DNA of 64,000 bases from Alsobacter metallidurans (GTDB lineage: Bacteria > Pseudomonadota > Alphaproteobacteria > Rhizobiales > Beijerinckiaceae), in contig NZ_BMES01000001.1 in NCBI RefSeq assembly GCF_014636935.1, positions 248,001-312,000 of the forward strand, written 5' to 3'. How positions within the stretch are numbered: the first letter of the stretch is position 1; each line of letters starts with the position of its first letter. Under the pieces are notes generated by a model. The model was given only the letters and a program-made list of their open reading frames with translations, did no database searches and had not been told where the DNA came from. The translations under genes were made by a program, and so were the position numbers. Below are positions 7,757-16,902 of the stretch, piece after piece.

Positions 7757-10700
7757 TCACCCCACCTTCTCGCGCCCATCCTGGAGCCAGGCCAGCAGCT
7801 TGCGGGCGCGCGCGCGCTGGCCGGCCGGGGTCGGGGCGTCGACGGGCCAGACAAGGCGGCCGTTTTTCCAGTCCGGCCCTTCCTTGATGCGGTCGAGCAC
7901 CTTGGCGACCCAGGCCGGCGGCTCGTCGCCGGTGCGAAACGAGGCCGCGATCGCCTGCGGCCCCATGTCGAGCCGGCTCACGTCGAGGGTCCGGCACGCA
8001 ACCGCCAGGCGGGCGCGCTCGAGCAGGCGCTCCACGGTTTCGGGCGGGTCGCCGAAGCGGTCCGCGATCTCGTCCGAAAGCGCCGCGAGGTCGGCCTCGC
8101 CGCGGGCGCGCACCAGCCTGACATAAAGCTCGAGCCGGACGTCGGGCTCCGGAATGTAGTCCACCGGGATCGCGCCCGGGTCCGCCATGCCGATCGCCGG
8201 CGTCCAGTCCTCCTCGACCGGTTCGCCGCGCGCCGCCAGCACGGCCCGCTCCAGCAGGTCCTGGTACAGCGCGGCTCCGATCAGCCGCATGTGGCCGCTC
8301 TGGTCCTCGCCCAGGAGGTCGCCCGCCCCGCGATGGTCGAGGTCCCGCGCGCTGATCGCGAAGCCGGCCCCGAGACGGTCCAGCGCCGCCAGCGTCTCCA
8401 GCCGCTTGCGCGCGCCCGCGCCGAGCTTCTGCCGCGGGTCGGTGGCCATCACGAACACGCCGCGCCGGCGGCCCCGTCCGACGCGCCCGCGCAGCTGGTG
8501 CAGCTGCGCCAGCCCAAAGCGATCCGGCCGCCACACCACCATCGTGTTGGCGTTGGGGATGTCGAGCCCGCTTTCCACGATGTTTGTGGCCAGCAGCACG
8601 TCGCCGTCGCCGTCCGAGAACCGGATCAGCGCGTCGTCGATCTCGGCCGGCTTCTGCTTCCCGTGCGCCACCAGCACGGTGGCCTCCGGCCAGATCTCGG
8701 CCAGGCGCGCCCGCATGGGCTCGATGTCCTCCACACGGGGGCAAACCACGAAGCTCTGCCCGTCTCGGCGACGCTCGCGCAGCAGCGCGTCGCGGATCGC
8801 GGTCTCGTCAAAGGGCTGGATCACGGCCCGCACGGGCACGCGGGCGGCCGGCGGCGTCGCGATCACGCTCAGCGAGCGCAGCCCCGCCATGGCGGATTGA
8901 AGCGTGCGCGGGATCGGCGTGGCCGTCATGGTGAGCACGTGAACGTTCTCGCCGAGCGCGGCCAACGCGGCCTTGTGGCGCGAACCGAAGCGCTGCTCCT
9001 CGTCGATGATCAGCAGGCCGAGATCCGAGAAGCGGACGTCCTTGGACGCCAGCGCGTGCGTGCCGATCACGACCCGGACGGAGCCGTCCGCCAGGCCCTG
9101 CTTCACCTCCCGCGCCTCCGCTGCGCTCGTGAACCGCGACAGGCCCGCCACCCGCACGCCCATGCGGGCGAAGCGCCGCGTGAACTCGGTCAGGTGCTGG
9201 CGCGCCAGCACGGTGGTGGGCGCCGCCACCGCCACCTGCTTGCCGGCGAGCGCCGCCGCGGCGGCGGCCCGCAGCGCAACCTCGGTCTTGCCGAAGCCGA
9301 CATCGCCGCACACCAGCCGGTTCATGGGGCGGCCGGATGCGAGGTCGGCGAGAGCCTCCTCGATGGCGCGCGACTGGTCGGGCGTCTCCGGATAGGGAAA
9401 TCCGGCCGCGAAACGCTCATAGGCGGCGCGAGGCGGGACCAGCGTCTCGGCCGTCCGGGCCGCGCGCTCCAGCGCGAGCGCGGCGATACGCGCGGCGGTG
9501 TCGTGAATCTGGGCGTCGATCTCGGCGCGGCGCTTCTCCCAGGCCTCGCCGCCGAGCCGGTCGAGCGACACGGTGTCGGGGTCCGAGCCATAACGCCAGA
9601 GCCGCCCCGCCTCGTCGGCCGGAACGAGCAGCACCTTGTTGTCCGCAAAGCGCAAGCGAATGGTCTCGGTCGCGCCGCCAGGCGTTTCGACGGTCTCGAC
9701 ATCCTCCAGCACCGCGAGGCCGTGGTCGCGGTGCACCACCACGTCGCCGCAGCGCAGGTCCGGTCCCGCCAGCACGGCGGCGCTCGCGGCGGCCTGCGCG
9801 GCGACCCGGGCGCGGCTGCCATAGAGGTCCGCGGCCGTCAGCATCGTCAGGGGCGGATCGGCGAGCCGAAAGCCCTTGTCGGCCGGGATGCTCGCTAAAA
9901 AGATGGCGCCGTGGCCGGCCGCGCGAACAGCGTCCCAGGAGGGCGCAACCTGCACGTCGACGTCCAGCGCCGCCGCCGCGAGGCGGCGCAGGTCGCGCAG
10001 CCAGGTGCGCGACGGCGCCGCGAGCACGACCGTACGGCCGGCCTCGCGCTCCGCCCGCAGGAACCGGGCTGCGCTTTCCTCGGGCAGGCGCTGGCCTGCG
10101 AAATTCGGCGCCGCGCTGTCGGCGTCCGGGGTGAACTCCAGGACCGTGGCGCGGTCGGCCAGCGCCTCCCAGGCGTCGGCGCCCAGGAAAAGGCCGGCGC
10201 CCGCGCGCGAGCCGCCGTCGGCGACCAGCTCCAGAAAGGCTTCGGCCCGGCCGGGCGCCTCGGGCGAGAGCAACACGCGGGCCCCGTCCAGCAGCGCGAG
10301 CGGCGCGGCGAGCTCGGGATGCGCCGCGAGCACCCGCTGGGCGAAGCTGTCGCGGGCCGACGCGCCGGCGTCGGTATCGCCCTCCTGCCCGGCGTTTGCG
10401 GGAGCAGCCGCAAAGGTGAAATCCTCGCTGGCCGCGACCAGCGTGACGGCCGCCAGCTTCTCCAGGGTGCGCTGGCTCACGGGATCGAACCGCCGGATTT
10501 CGGTGATGCGTCCGTCCTCGTGATCGAGCCGCACGGGCCTGTCGGCGTCGGCCGGGAAGATGTCGACCACGCCGCCCCGGATGCCGAACTCGCCGGGCTC
10601 GTCGACGCGTTCGTCGCTCCAGTAGCCGCGCCGTTCGAGCTCCAGCCGCAACGCCTCGGGGTCGACGGCGTCGCCGGCCCGCAGGGTCAGCTCCTCATCG

Positions 10701-11101
10701 CGCCACGCCGCCAGCGGCGGAACACGCTGCAGCATCGCCTCCGCGGTGGTCACCACCAGCGCGCGCTCGACGCCCTGCGCCAACCGCCCGAGCACGGCGG
10801 CGCGCCGGCCCATCACGGCGGCGGAGGGCGGCGCGAGGTCGAAGGGCAGGCTGTCCCAGGCCGGCCACCGCAGCACCGGTTGATCCACCGCGAGCGCTTC
10901 GGCCAGGCGCCCGACCTCCTCGGCCTGCCTCTCGCTGCCGGCGACGAACAGCACGCCCCCGGGGTGATCTCCTGCGGCGTCCAGCAGCGCCAGCGCGAGG
11001 GCGGCCGGCTGGGGCGGAACGGAGAGGGTCGGCGCGGCGTCCGGAGCGGCGGCGATTTCGGCAACGGCGGCTTCGAGAGCGGCGGATTGGGAAGCGGTCA
11101 T
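7757..11101 (-). CDS. mfd: Transcription-repair coupling factor Mfd-like translocase
   Basis: A 1114-residue SF2 translocase. The order is UvrB-homology region (about 1-400), CarD-like RNA polymerase interaction domain (about 447-520, CGDVVVHRDHGLAVL), helicase core with Walker A GDVGFGKT (about 599) and the DEEQ box (about 699), motif VI QLRGRVGRG, then the TRCF C-terminal domain. Mfd removes RNA polymerase stalled at lesions and recruits UvrA. It differs from most Mfd in several helicase motifs (DEEQRFGSRHK, HGKQKPAEIDDAL, LLATNIVESGLD) and is a little shorter, so it could be a paralogue. ATG 11101 is preferred to a TTG at 11113. Confidence 0.88.
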   Translation of the reverse strand: MTASQSAALEAAVAEIAAAPDAAPTLSVPPQPAALALALLDAAGDHPGGVLFVAGSERQAEEVGRLAEALAVDQPVLRWPAWDSLPFDLAPPSAAVMGRRAAVLGRLAQGVERALVVTTAEAMLQRVPPLAAWRDEELTLRAGDAVDPEALRLELERRGYWSDERVDEPGEFGIRGGVVDIFPADADRPVRLDHEDGRITEIRRFDPVSQRTLEKLAAVTLVAASEDFTFAAAPANAGQEGDTDAGASARDSFAQRVLAAHPELAAPLALLDGARVLLSPEAPGRAEAFLELVADGGSRAGAGLFLGADAWEALADRATVLEFTPDADSAAPNFAGQRLPEESAARFLRAEREAGRTVVLAAPSRTWLRDLRRLAAAALDVDVQVAPSWDAVRAAGHGAIFLASIPADKGFRLADPPLTMLTAADLYGSRARVAAQAAASAAVLAGPDLRCGDVVVHRDHGLAVLEDVETVETPGGATETIRLRFADNKVLLVPADEAGRLWRYGSDPDTVSLDRLGGEAWEKRRAEIDAQIHDTAARIAALALERAARTAETLVPPRAAYERFAAGFPYPETPDQSRAIEEALADLASGRPMNRLVCGDVGFGKTEVALRAAAAAALAGKQVAVAAPTTVLARQHLTEFTRRFARMGVRVAGLSRFTSAAEAREVKQGLADGSVRVVIGTHALASKDVRFSDLGLLIIDEEQRFGSRHKAALAALGENVHVLTMTATPIPRTLQSAMAGLRSLSVIATPPAARVPVRAVIQPFDETAIRDALLRERRRDGQSFVVCPRVEDIEPMRARLAEIWPEATVLVAHGKQKPAEIDDALIRFSDGDGDVLLATNIVESGLDIPNANTMVVWRPDRFGLAQLHQLRGRVGRGRRRGVFVMATDPRQKLGAGARKRLETLAALDRLGAGFAISARDLDHRGAGDLLGEDQSGHMRLIGAALYQDLLERAVLAARGEPVEEDWTPAIGMADPGAIPVDYIPEPDVRLELYVRLVRARGEADLAALSDEIADRFGDPPETVERLLERARLAVACRTLDVSRLDMGPQAIAASFRTGDEPPAWVAKVLDRIKEGPDWKNGRLVWPVDAPTPAGQRARARKLLAWLQDGREKVG

Positions 11102-11258
11102 GGGGCGAAACAAATCCGACGGCGGATCACCTCCGCCAAGGCGTCCTCAACGGGCGCCGACGCGATGGGTTGCGCGACCGGGGCCTCACGGTCCAAATAG
11201 TCGCAAGCCGCCCGCATGGGCGCCCGCCGCAACCGTTTCGACGAGACGCCCCACCGCC

Positions 11259-11489
11259 ATGCAGATCACCGAAAGCCCTTGCGTCCAGATTTGCGTGATG
11301 GACGCCGACGCCGGGCTCTGCGTCGGCTGCGGCCGCACCCTCGGGGAGATCGGGCGCTGGGCCGCGATGGAGCCGGCGGAACGCCGCGCCATCATGGACA
11401 TCCTGCCGGCCCGCCTCGCCGCCGCCGACCTGCCGCCGCTCCCCCGCCCGGCGCGCACCGGCCGCCGCCGCCAGCGCGAAAGGGCCTGA
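11259..11489 (+). CDS. DUF1289 domain protein
   Basis: A 76-residue protein with the DUF1289 pattern: SPCVQICVMDADAGLCVGCGRTLGEIGRWAAM followed by ERRAIMDILPARL. Four conserved cysteines (in PCVQIC and CVGC) suggest a metal or Fe-S site; the function is not established. The family is common in proteobacteria. The ATG at 11259 comes after GACGAGACGCC and begins MQITESPC, as in relatives. It is divergent from the Mfd-like gene and 65 bases upstream of the polyphosphate kinase, with which it could be cotranscribed. Confidence 0.82.
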   Translation: MQITESPCVQICVMDADAGLCVGCGRTLGEIGRWAAMEPAERRAIMDILPARLAAADLPPLPRPARTGRRRQRERA

Positions 11490-11554
11490 TCTCGAAGCGT
11501 CTTTCGGTCGAGCGGCGCGTTGGCGCTGGTTCGCAGCGTTCAACGGAGATCCGC

Positions 11555-12358
11555 ATGTCCGACGATTACCTCGTGAAGCCCGGCAAAAAGGCCAAGCTGG
11601 ACGGCCGCGATCCGGCCGACACCGGCGGCTTGAAGGACGAGGAGAGCGCCAGGACGCAGCTGGCCGACGACATCGTGGCGATCGACAAGCTGCAGGACCG
11701 GCTCTACGCCGAGGGCAAGCGCGCGCTTCTGGTGATCCTCCAGGGCATGGACACCTCCGGCAAGGACGGCACGGTGCGCGGCGTGTTCAACCAGACGGGG
11801 CCGCTCGGCGTCACCGTGACGGCCTTCAAGCGCCCCAGCGAGGAAGAACTCGCGCACGACTTCCTGTGGCGCGCCCATCTGGCGGCGCCCAAACGCGGCA
11901 CCATCGGCATCTTCAACCGCTCGCACTACGAGGACGTGCTGGTCGTGAAGGTCCACAAGCTCGTCGGCGCCAAGGAGGTCGATAAACGCTACGACCAGAT
12001 CAACGCCTTCGAGAAGATCCTCACCGACAACGGCGTCACCATCCTGAAATTCATGCTGCACATCTCCAAAAAGGAGCAGCGCGAACGCCTGCAGGAACGC
12101 CTCGACGACCCCAAGAAGCACTGGAAGTTCAACCCCGGCGACCTCGACGACCGCAAGCTCTGGGACGACTTCCAGGACGCCTATGAGACCATGCTGGAGC
12201 GCTGCTCCACCGACCACGCGCCCTGGCGGGTGATCCCGGCCGACAAGAAATGGGCCCGCAACGCCGTCATTGCCTCCGTGGTGCGCAAGACGCTGGAGGA
12301 CCTGGACCCGCAATACCCCAAGGTCACCTGGGACCCGAAAAGCTTCCGGGTGGAGTAG
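11555..12358 (+). CDS. Polyphosphate:nucleotide phosphotransferase, PPK2 family
   Basis: A 267-residue kinase that transfers phosphate between polyphosphate and nucleotides. Walker A is GMDTSGKDG (residues 64-72), and the lid/Walker B neighbourhood is FNRSHYEDVL (about 120-129). Other family blocks are FKRPSEEELAHDFLWRAH and WKFNPGDLDDRKLWDDF. The single domain and length match class III PPK2 enzymes, which can phosphorylate AMP and ADP; the class is inferred from resemblance only. ATG 11555 follows an AACGGAG ribosome binding site. It converges on the ABC-F gene with 21 bases between the stops. Confidence 0.9.
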   Translation: MSDDYLVKPGKKAKLDGRDPADTGGLKDEESARTQLADDIVAIDKLQDRLYAEGKRALLVILQGMDTSGKDGTVRGVFNQTGPLGVTVTAFKRPSEEELAHDFLWRAHLAAPKRGTIGIFNRSHYEDVLVVKVHKLVGAKEVDKRYDQINAFEKILTDNGVTILKFMLHISKKEQRERLQERLDDPKKHWKFNPGDLDDRKLWDDFQDAYETMLERCSTDHAPWRVIPADKKWARNAVIASVVRKTLEDLDPQYPKVTWDPKSFRVE

Positions 12359-12379
12359 GGAGCCCGAAAAGAGCCCCCG

Positions 12380-14188
12380 TCAGCCTTCCACTTCCTCGCG
12401 CAGCATTTCCAGCCGCAGCCATTCCTCCTCGGCGTGGGCGAGGTCGGCCTGCGCCTTGGCGGCGGCGGCGGAGAGCTTGCCGAAGGCCGCGGGGTCGCGC
12501 GTGTAGAGCGCGGGGTCGGCCATGCGCTCCTGCAGCCGCGCGATCTCGGCCGCGAGCTTGTCCATCGTGGCCGGCAGCGTCTCCAGCGCGTGCTTGTCCT
12601 TGAAGGTGAGCTTGCGCCGCGCCGCCGGGGCGGGCTCGGCCGCACGCTCCTTCTTGGGCGCCGCCGGGGCCGCCGCGGCGACGCGGGCCGTCACGCCCTC
12701 GCCGCGCTGGATCACCATGTCCGAATAGCCGCCGGCGTATTCCTGCCAGCGGCCCTCGCCCTCCGAGACGATCACCGAGGTGGCGACGCGGTCCAGGAAA
12801 TCGCGGTCATGGCTCACCAGCAGCACCGTGCCGGGATAGTCGGCGAGCATCTCCTGCAACAGGTCCAGCGTCTCGAGGTCGAGATCGTTGGTGGGCTCGT
12901 CCAGCACCAGCAGGTTGGAGGGCTGCGCCAGCGCGCGGGCCAGCGTCAGCCGGCCGCGCTCGCCGCCGGACAGCACGCCCACGGGCGTGCGAGCCTGCTC
13001 GGGCGAGAACAGGAAATCCTTCATGTAGCTGACGACGTGCTTGGGCTGGCCGCCCACCATGATGCTGTCGCCGCGCCCGCTGGTGAGCGCCTCCGACAGG
13101 CTCCAGGTCGGGTCGAGGCTGTCGCGGCCCTGCTCCAGCATCACCATCTGGATGTTAGCGCCGAGCCGCACCGTGCCGGCGTCGGGCGCGAGCTCGCCGA
13201 TCAGCATCTTCAGCAGCGTGGTTTTGCCCGCGCCGTTGGGCCCGATGAAGCCGACGCGGTCGCCACGCAGGATGCGGGTGGAGAACTCGCGCACGATCGG
13301 CCGGTCGCCAAAGGACTTCGCCGCCCCGATCGCCTCGATCACGAGCTTGCCCGACAGATCCGCGTCGCTCACCGTCAACCGGACGCCGCCGGCCGCCTTG
13401 CGCCGGTCGCCGCGCTCCTGGCGCAGCGCGCCGAGCTCGGCCATGCGCCGGACGTTGCGCTTGCGCCGCGCCGTGACGCCGTAGCGCACCCAGTGCTCCT
13501 CGGCGACGATGCGCCGGTCGAGCTTGTGCGCCTCCTGCTCCTCCTGCTCCAGCACCTCGTCGCGCCAGCTTTCGAAGCTCGCGAAGCTCTTCTCCATGCG
13601 CCGCGTCCGGCCGCGGTCGAGCCACACGGTGGCGCGCGACAGCGTCTCCAGGAAGCGCCGGTCATGGCTGATCAGCACCAGCGCCGAGCGCATGGCGCGG
13701 ATCTCGTTTTCCAGCCATTCGATGGCGGGCAGGTCGAGGTGGTTGGTGGGCTCGTCCAGCAGCAGGATGTCGGGCTCCGGCGCCAGCACCCTGGCCAGCG
13801 CGGCGCGGCGGCCCTCGCCGCCCGAGAGCTTCCGGGGATCCTCCTCGCCCGTCAGCCCGAGCTCGTTCAGGAGGTACTGCGCCCGGTACGGGTCGTCGCT
13901 GGGCCCCAGCCCCGCCTCCACATAGGCGAGCGTGGTCTTGTGGTCGCCGAGGTCCGGCTCCTGCGGCAGGTAGCGCACCGTCGCGCCGGGCTGCACGAAG
14001 CGCGAGCCCTTGTCGGCCTCCACGAGCCCGGCCGCGATTTTCAGCAGCGTGGACTTGCCCGAGCCGTTGCGGCCGACGAGGCACAGCCGCTCGCCGGGCG
14101 ACACGGACAGTTCGGCGCTCTCGATCAGCGGCGTGCCGCCGAACGTCAGCGCGATGTCTTGCAGAAGCAGAAGGGGTGGAGCCGCCAT
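12380..14188 (-). CDS. uup: ABC-F family ATPase, Uup type
   Basis: A 602-residue cytoplasmic protein with two ABC domains and no membrane segments. The first has Walker A GRNGSGKST (about 39-47), signature LSGGEGRRAAL and Walker B ILLLDEPTNHLDL; the second has GPNGAGKTT, LSGGERGRLTL and LVLDEPTNDLDL. The inter-domain linker is rich in Arg/Glu. The C-terminus (about 510-602) holds a charged coiled-coil typical of Uup, which binds nucleic acid and acts on ribosomes or recombination intermediates. The sequence around the C-terminal domain is Ala/Glu-rich. It is divergent from the ABC operon that starts at 14346. Confidence 0.9.
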   Translation of the reverse strand: MAAPPLLLLQDIALTFGGTPLIESAELSVSPGERLCLVGRNGSGKSTLLKIAAGLVEADKGSRFVQPGATVRYLPQEPDLGDHKTTLAYVEAGLGPSDDPYRAQYLLNELGLTGEEDPRKLSGGEGRRAALARVLAPEPDILLLDEPTNHLDLPAIEWLENEIRAMRSALVLISHDRRFLETLSRATVWLDRGRTRRMEKSFASFESWRDEVLEQEEQEAHKLDRRIVAEEHWVRYGVTARRKRNVRRMAELGALRQERGDRRKAAGGVRLTVSDADLSGKLVIEAIGAAKSFGDRPIVREFSTRILRGDRVGFIGPNGAGKTTLLKMLIGELAPDAGTVRLGANIQMVMLEQGRDSLDPTWSLSEALTSGRGDSIMVGGQPKHVVSYMKDFLFSPEQARTPVGVLSGGERGRLTLARALAQPSNLLVLDEPTNDLDLETLDLLQEMLADYPGTVLLVSHDRDFLDRVATSVIVSEGEGRWQEYAGGYSDMVIQRGEGVTARVAAAAPAAPKKERAAEPAPAARRKLTFKDKHALETLPATMDKLAAEIARLQERMADPALYTRDPAAFGKLSAAAAKAQADLAHAEEEWLRLEMLREEVEG

Positions 14189-14345
14189 GCGCCGACATCG
14201 CAGATCAACCGCCGGGGCGCAAGGCGCGCCGCCGCGCGGCTCGTCATCGGAGAGCTCCGATACCCTCTAGCCAAAGGTCACATTTGTCGCTTCACTGTCA
14301 TGCACAACCAATAAGCGTCCCCGGCGAGCGCCGAAGGAGAACGTG

Positions 14346-15458
14346 ATGGGAGGAAGCGGCTTGGCGGCGACCCGTTCGGATCGGCCAGCGATCCAGGTCG
14401 AGAGCCTGTCCGCCGGCTATGGGGCGACCACGATCCTGCATGGCGTCGACCTGGCGGTCGCGCCCGGCGAGTTCATCGCCATCCTGGGCTCGTCCGGCTG
14501 CGGCAAGACCACCCTGCTGCGCACCATCGCGGGCTTCCAGCCGTCCACCGGCGGGGAGATCCGGCTCTTCGGCCAGGACGTCGCCGGCCTGCCGCCCGAA
14601 AAACGCGGCGTCGCGATGGTGTTCCAGAGCTATGCGCTGTGGCCGCACATGACGGTGCTCGGCAACATGGGCTACGGCCTCAAGCTGCGCGGCGTCGGCA
14701 AGGCCGAGATCCGCAAGCGCGTCGGCGACCTGCTCGCCATGCTCAACCTCTCCGGGCTGGAGGACCGCAACGTCAAGGACCTCTCGGGCGGCCAGCGCCA
14801 GCGCGTGGCGCTCGGGCGGGCGCTCGCGATCGACCCCGCGTTGCTGCTGCTCGACGAGCCGCTCTCCAACCTCGACGCCAAGGTGCGGCTGCAGCTGCGC
14901 TACGAGATCAAGGCCCTGCAGAAGCGCCTCGGCTTCGCGGCCATTCACGTCACGCATGACCGCGAGGAGGCCATGACCATGGCTGACCGCGTCGTCATCA
15001 TGGACGCTGGCCGCATCGCGCAGATCGGCCCGCCCGAGGAGATCTACCACCACCCCGCCTCGCCCTTCGTGGCGGCCTTCCTCGGCGCCGAGAACCGCAT
15101 CGACCTCGACGTGCGGCCCGGCCCGGACGGCGCGCTGGGCCTGCAGGCCGCCGGCATGCACGCCCCCGCGCCCTGGTCCGGCCCGGCCGCCGACGCCCCG
15201 CCGCACGGCGCCGCCACGGCCTTCTTCCGCGAGGAGGGCGCCTCCCTCACCGCGCCGGACGCTCAGGTCGCCGACAGCATCGTGTTGCCCGGCGTGGTCT
15301 CCACCCGCGCCTATCCGGGCGGGCACTACCGCTACGGCGTCGAGGCGGGCGGGCGTCACCTGAGCGTCAAGGACGCCGGCTACCACGAGCTTGGCGCGCC
15401 CGTCGGCGTGCGCCTGCCTCTCGCCAACCTGCACATCTTTCCGGCCGCGCAAGCGTGA
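14346..15458 (+). CDS. ABC transporter ATP-binding protein, spermidine/iron-type importer
   Basis: A 370-residue ATPase of the PotA/FbpC class. Walker A LGSSGCGKTT is at about 48-57, the signature is [15 protein letters not shown], Walker [13 protein letters not shown], and the switch histidine lies in VTHDREEA. The last 130 residues form a TOBE-type regulatory domain (about 255-370). A GAAGGAG site precedes the ATG; a GTG lies one codon earlier. It heads an operon with a family 1 binding protein and two permeases. The substrate is not evident: polyamine, iron, thiamine and phosphonate importers all share this layout. Confidence 0.88.
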   Translation: MGGSGLAATRSDRPAIQVESLSAGYGATTILHGVDLAVAPGEFIAILGSSGCGKTTLLRTIAGFQPSTGGEIRLFGQDVAGLPPEKRGVAMVFQSYALWPHMTVLGNMGYGLKLRGVGKAEIRKRVGDLLAMLNLSGLEDRNVKDLSGGQRQRVALGRALAIDPALLLLDEPLSNLDAKVRLQLRYEIKALQKRLGFAAIHVTHDREEAMTMADRVVIMDAGRIAQIGPPEEIYHHPASPFVAAFLGAENRIDLDVRPGPDGALGLQAAGMHAPAPWSGPAADAPPHGAATAFFREEGASLTAPDAQVADSIVLPGVVSTRAYPGGHYRYGVEAGGRHLSVKDAGYHELGAPVGVRLPLANLHIFPAAQA

Positions 15459-15481
15459 GCCGGTTTTCTGGAGGACCACCC

Positions 15482-16615
15482 ATGCGCTCCGCTTTCGCCG
15501 CCCTCGCCATCACGGCCGCGCTTGGCGCGCCGGCCTCCGCCCAGACGCTGAACGTCGCCACTGCGGGCGACCAGAACATGGTCGACTACATCAAGGACTA
15601 TCTCGGCCCGATGTTCGAGAAGTCGCATCCCGGTGTGAAGGTCGTGGCGGTCGGCACCGGCCCAGGCGATAGCGGCTCGCAGAAGATATTCGAGAAGCTC
15701 AGCGCCCAAAAGGCCGCCAACACGCCCGCCTGGGACTTCGACGTGGTGGTGATCCACCAGAAGATGGCCGGCGACATGGCCAAGGAGGCGCTGCTGATGA
15801 AGTATCGCGGCGACATCAAGACCGGCTCGCTGGTGACGCGCGAAACCGCCGAGAACTCGCTGGGCGCCGACGTCTCCGGCTACGTCATGCCGATGTTCCA
15901 CTCGCAGACGGCCATCGCCTACAACGCCGACATGGTGAAGGACGTCCCCAACACCTATCCGGAGCTGGCCGCCTGGGCCAAGAAGAACCCCAAGCAGTTC
16001 GGCTACAACGGCATCAAGGGCGGCATGTCGGGCGTCGCCTTCGTGGCCGGCTGGGTCTACGCCTTCGGGCAGGACGGCGACAAGCTCATGAAGGGCCCGT
16101 ACGACGCCGCCACGAAAGCCGGCTGGGACAAGGCGCTCGCCGACCTCAAGGACTTCAACAAGAACGTCGTGATCACGCCCGGCAACGCCGGCACGCTCGA
16201 CATGCTCAACCGCGGCGAGATCGCGATGGGCCCGGTCTGGGTCGACATGTTCTACACCTGGCAGAACGACGGCAAGCTGCCGCCGAACATGAAGCTGAAG
16301 CTCGTCGCCCCCGGCATGCCCGGCCAGCCCATGTACTACGCGGTGCCCGCCAAGGCCGCGCAGGCCAAGCTCGCCGAGGAGTTCATCGCGCTCGCCACCA
16401 GCCCGGACGTGCAGGCGCAGGGCATCGTCAAGAAGTTCAACTGGTACCCGGGCATCGACGCCCAGCACCTCGAGGGCAAGCTCGACAAGGCCGACTGGCA
16501 GAAGCTCTTCACCGACATCACGCCCGCCGACCTCGCCAGCAAGGGCAAGCCCTTCCCGATCGCCCCCTACTTCAACGACATCCTGGAAAGCTACGAGAAA
16601 AAGGTGGCCAACTGA
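15482..16615 (+). CDS. ABC transporter extracellular solute-binding protein, family 1
   Basis: A 377-residue periplasmic binding protein with a signal peptide (residues 1-21, ending ASAQ). The mature protein has the two-lobe features of family 1 proteins: an early FDVVVIHQK, HSQTAIAYNADMVKDVPNTYPELAAWAK, and late QPMYYAVPAKAAQAKLAEEFIALATS. It is 23 bases downstream of the ATPase gene behind GGAGGACC. A short hairpin starts at its stop codon and two repeats separate it from the permeases. The substrate is unknown. Confidence 0.87.
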   Translation: MRSAFAALAITAALGAPASAQTLNVATAGDQNMVDYIKDYLGPMFEKSHPGVKVVAVGTGPGDSGSQKIFEKLSAQKAANTPAWDFDVVVIHQKMAGDMAKEALLMKYRGDIKTGSLVTRETAENSLGADVSGYVMPMFHSQTAIAYNADMVKDVPNTYPELAAWAKKNPKQFGYNGIKGGMSGVAFVAGWVYAFGQDGDKLMKGPYDAATKAGWDKALADLKDFNKNVVITPGNAGTLDMLNRGEIAMGPVWVDMFYTWQNDGKLPPNMKLKLVAPGMPGQPMYYAVPAKAAQAKLAEEFIALATSPDVQAQGIVKKFNWYPGIDAQHLEGKLDKADWQKLFTDITPADLASKGKPFPIAPYFNDILESYEKKVAN

Positions 16616-16636
16616 CCGCCTCGCGGCTCCGGCGGT
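16615..16636 (+). other. Short hairpin at the stop codon of the binding-protein gene
   Basis: ACCGCC (16615-16620) pairs with GGCGGT (16631-16636) across a 10-base loop. It is the weakest of the five post-binding-protein hairpins in the window. Confidence 0.4.
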
Positions 16637-16647
16637 GACAACCTCCC

Positions 16648-16760
16648 GTCATTGCGAGGAGCGCAGCGACGCGGCATTCCAGGCGCCGGGCGAAAGGCGG
16701 GCCGTCGAAGCCAGCCTCATGCCCAGCCTCACACTGGATTGCTTCGCTTCGTTTGCATCC
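16648..16760. repeat. Decayed inverted repeat, family B (copy 2)
   Basis: CCGTCATTGCGAGGAGCGCAGCGA... matches the left arm at 573, and ACTGGATTGCTTCGCTTCG near 16735 matches the right arm, but the middle has diverged. It lies between the binding-protein and permease genes. Confidence 0.65.
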
Positions 16761-16797
16761 ACGGGGAGTGCGTCCTCTTGCGCTCGCATCTCTCCAC

Positions 16798-16875
16798 CGT
16801 CATCCCCGGGCTTGACCCGGGGAACCACGCGCTGGGCGACGGCGTGGATGGCCGGGACGAGCCCGGCCATGACGG
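16798..16875. repeat. Double-hairpin intergenic repeat, family C (copy 2)
   Basis: ACCGTCATCCCCGGGCTTGA...GCCCGGCCATGACGG. It is the 4516 element read on the other strand, with the two inner stems in swapped order. It is directly upstream of the first permease gene. Confidence 0.85.
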
Positions 16876-16902
16876 CTCAGGCGGGCGGGAATCGATAGAA
16901 CC

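Noticed and set aside
9911-11200. 429-codon plus-strand frame opposite the Mfd-like gene
   Set aside because: It is a shadow frame with no recognisable motifs, antisense to a full-length Mfd-like protein.
12434-14314. 626-codon open frame on the plus strand opposite the Uup gene
   Set aside because: It is a mirror frame of a G+C-rich gene, with low-complexity Arg/Ala/Gly/His content and no family motifs; the minus-strand frame has two complete ABC domains.
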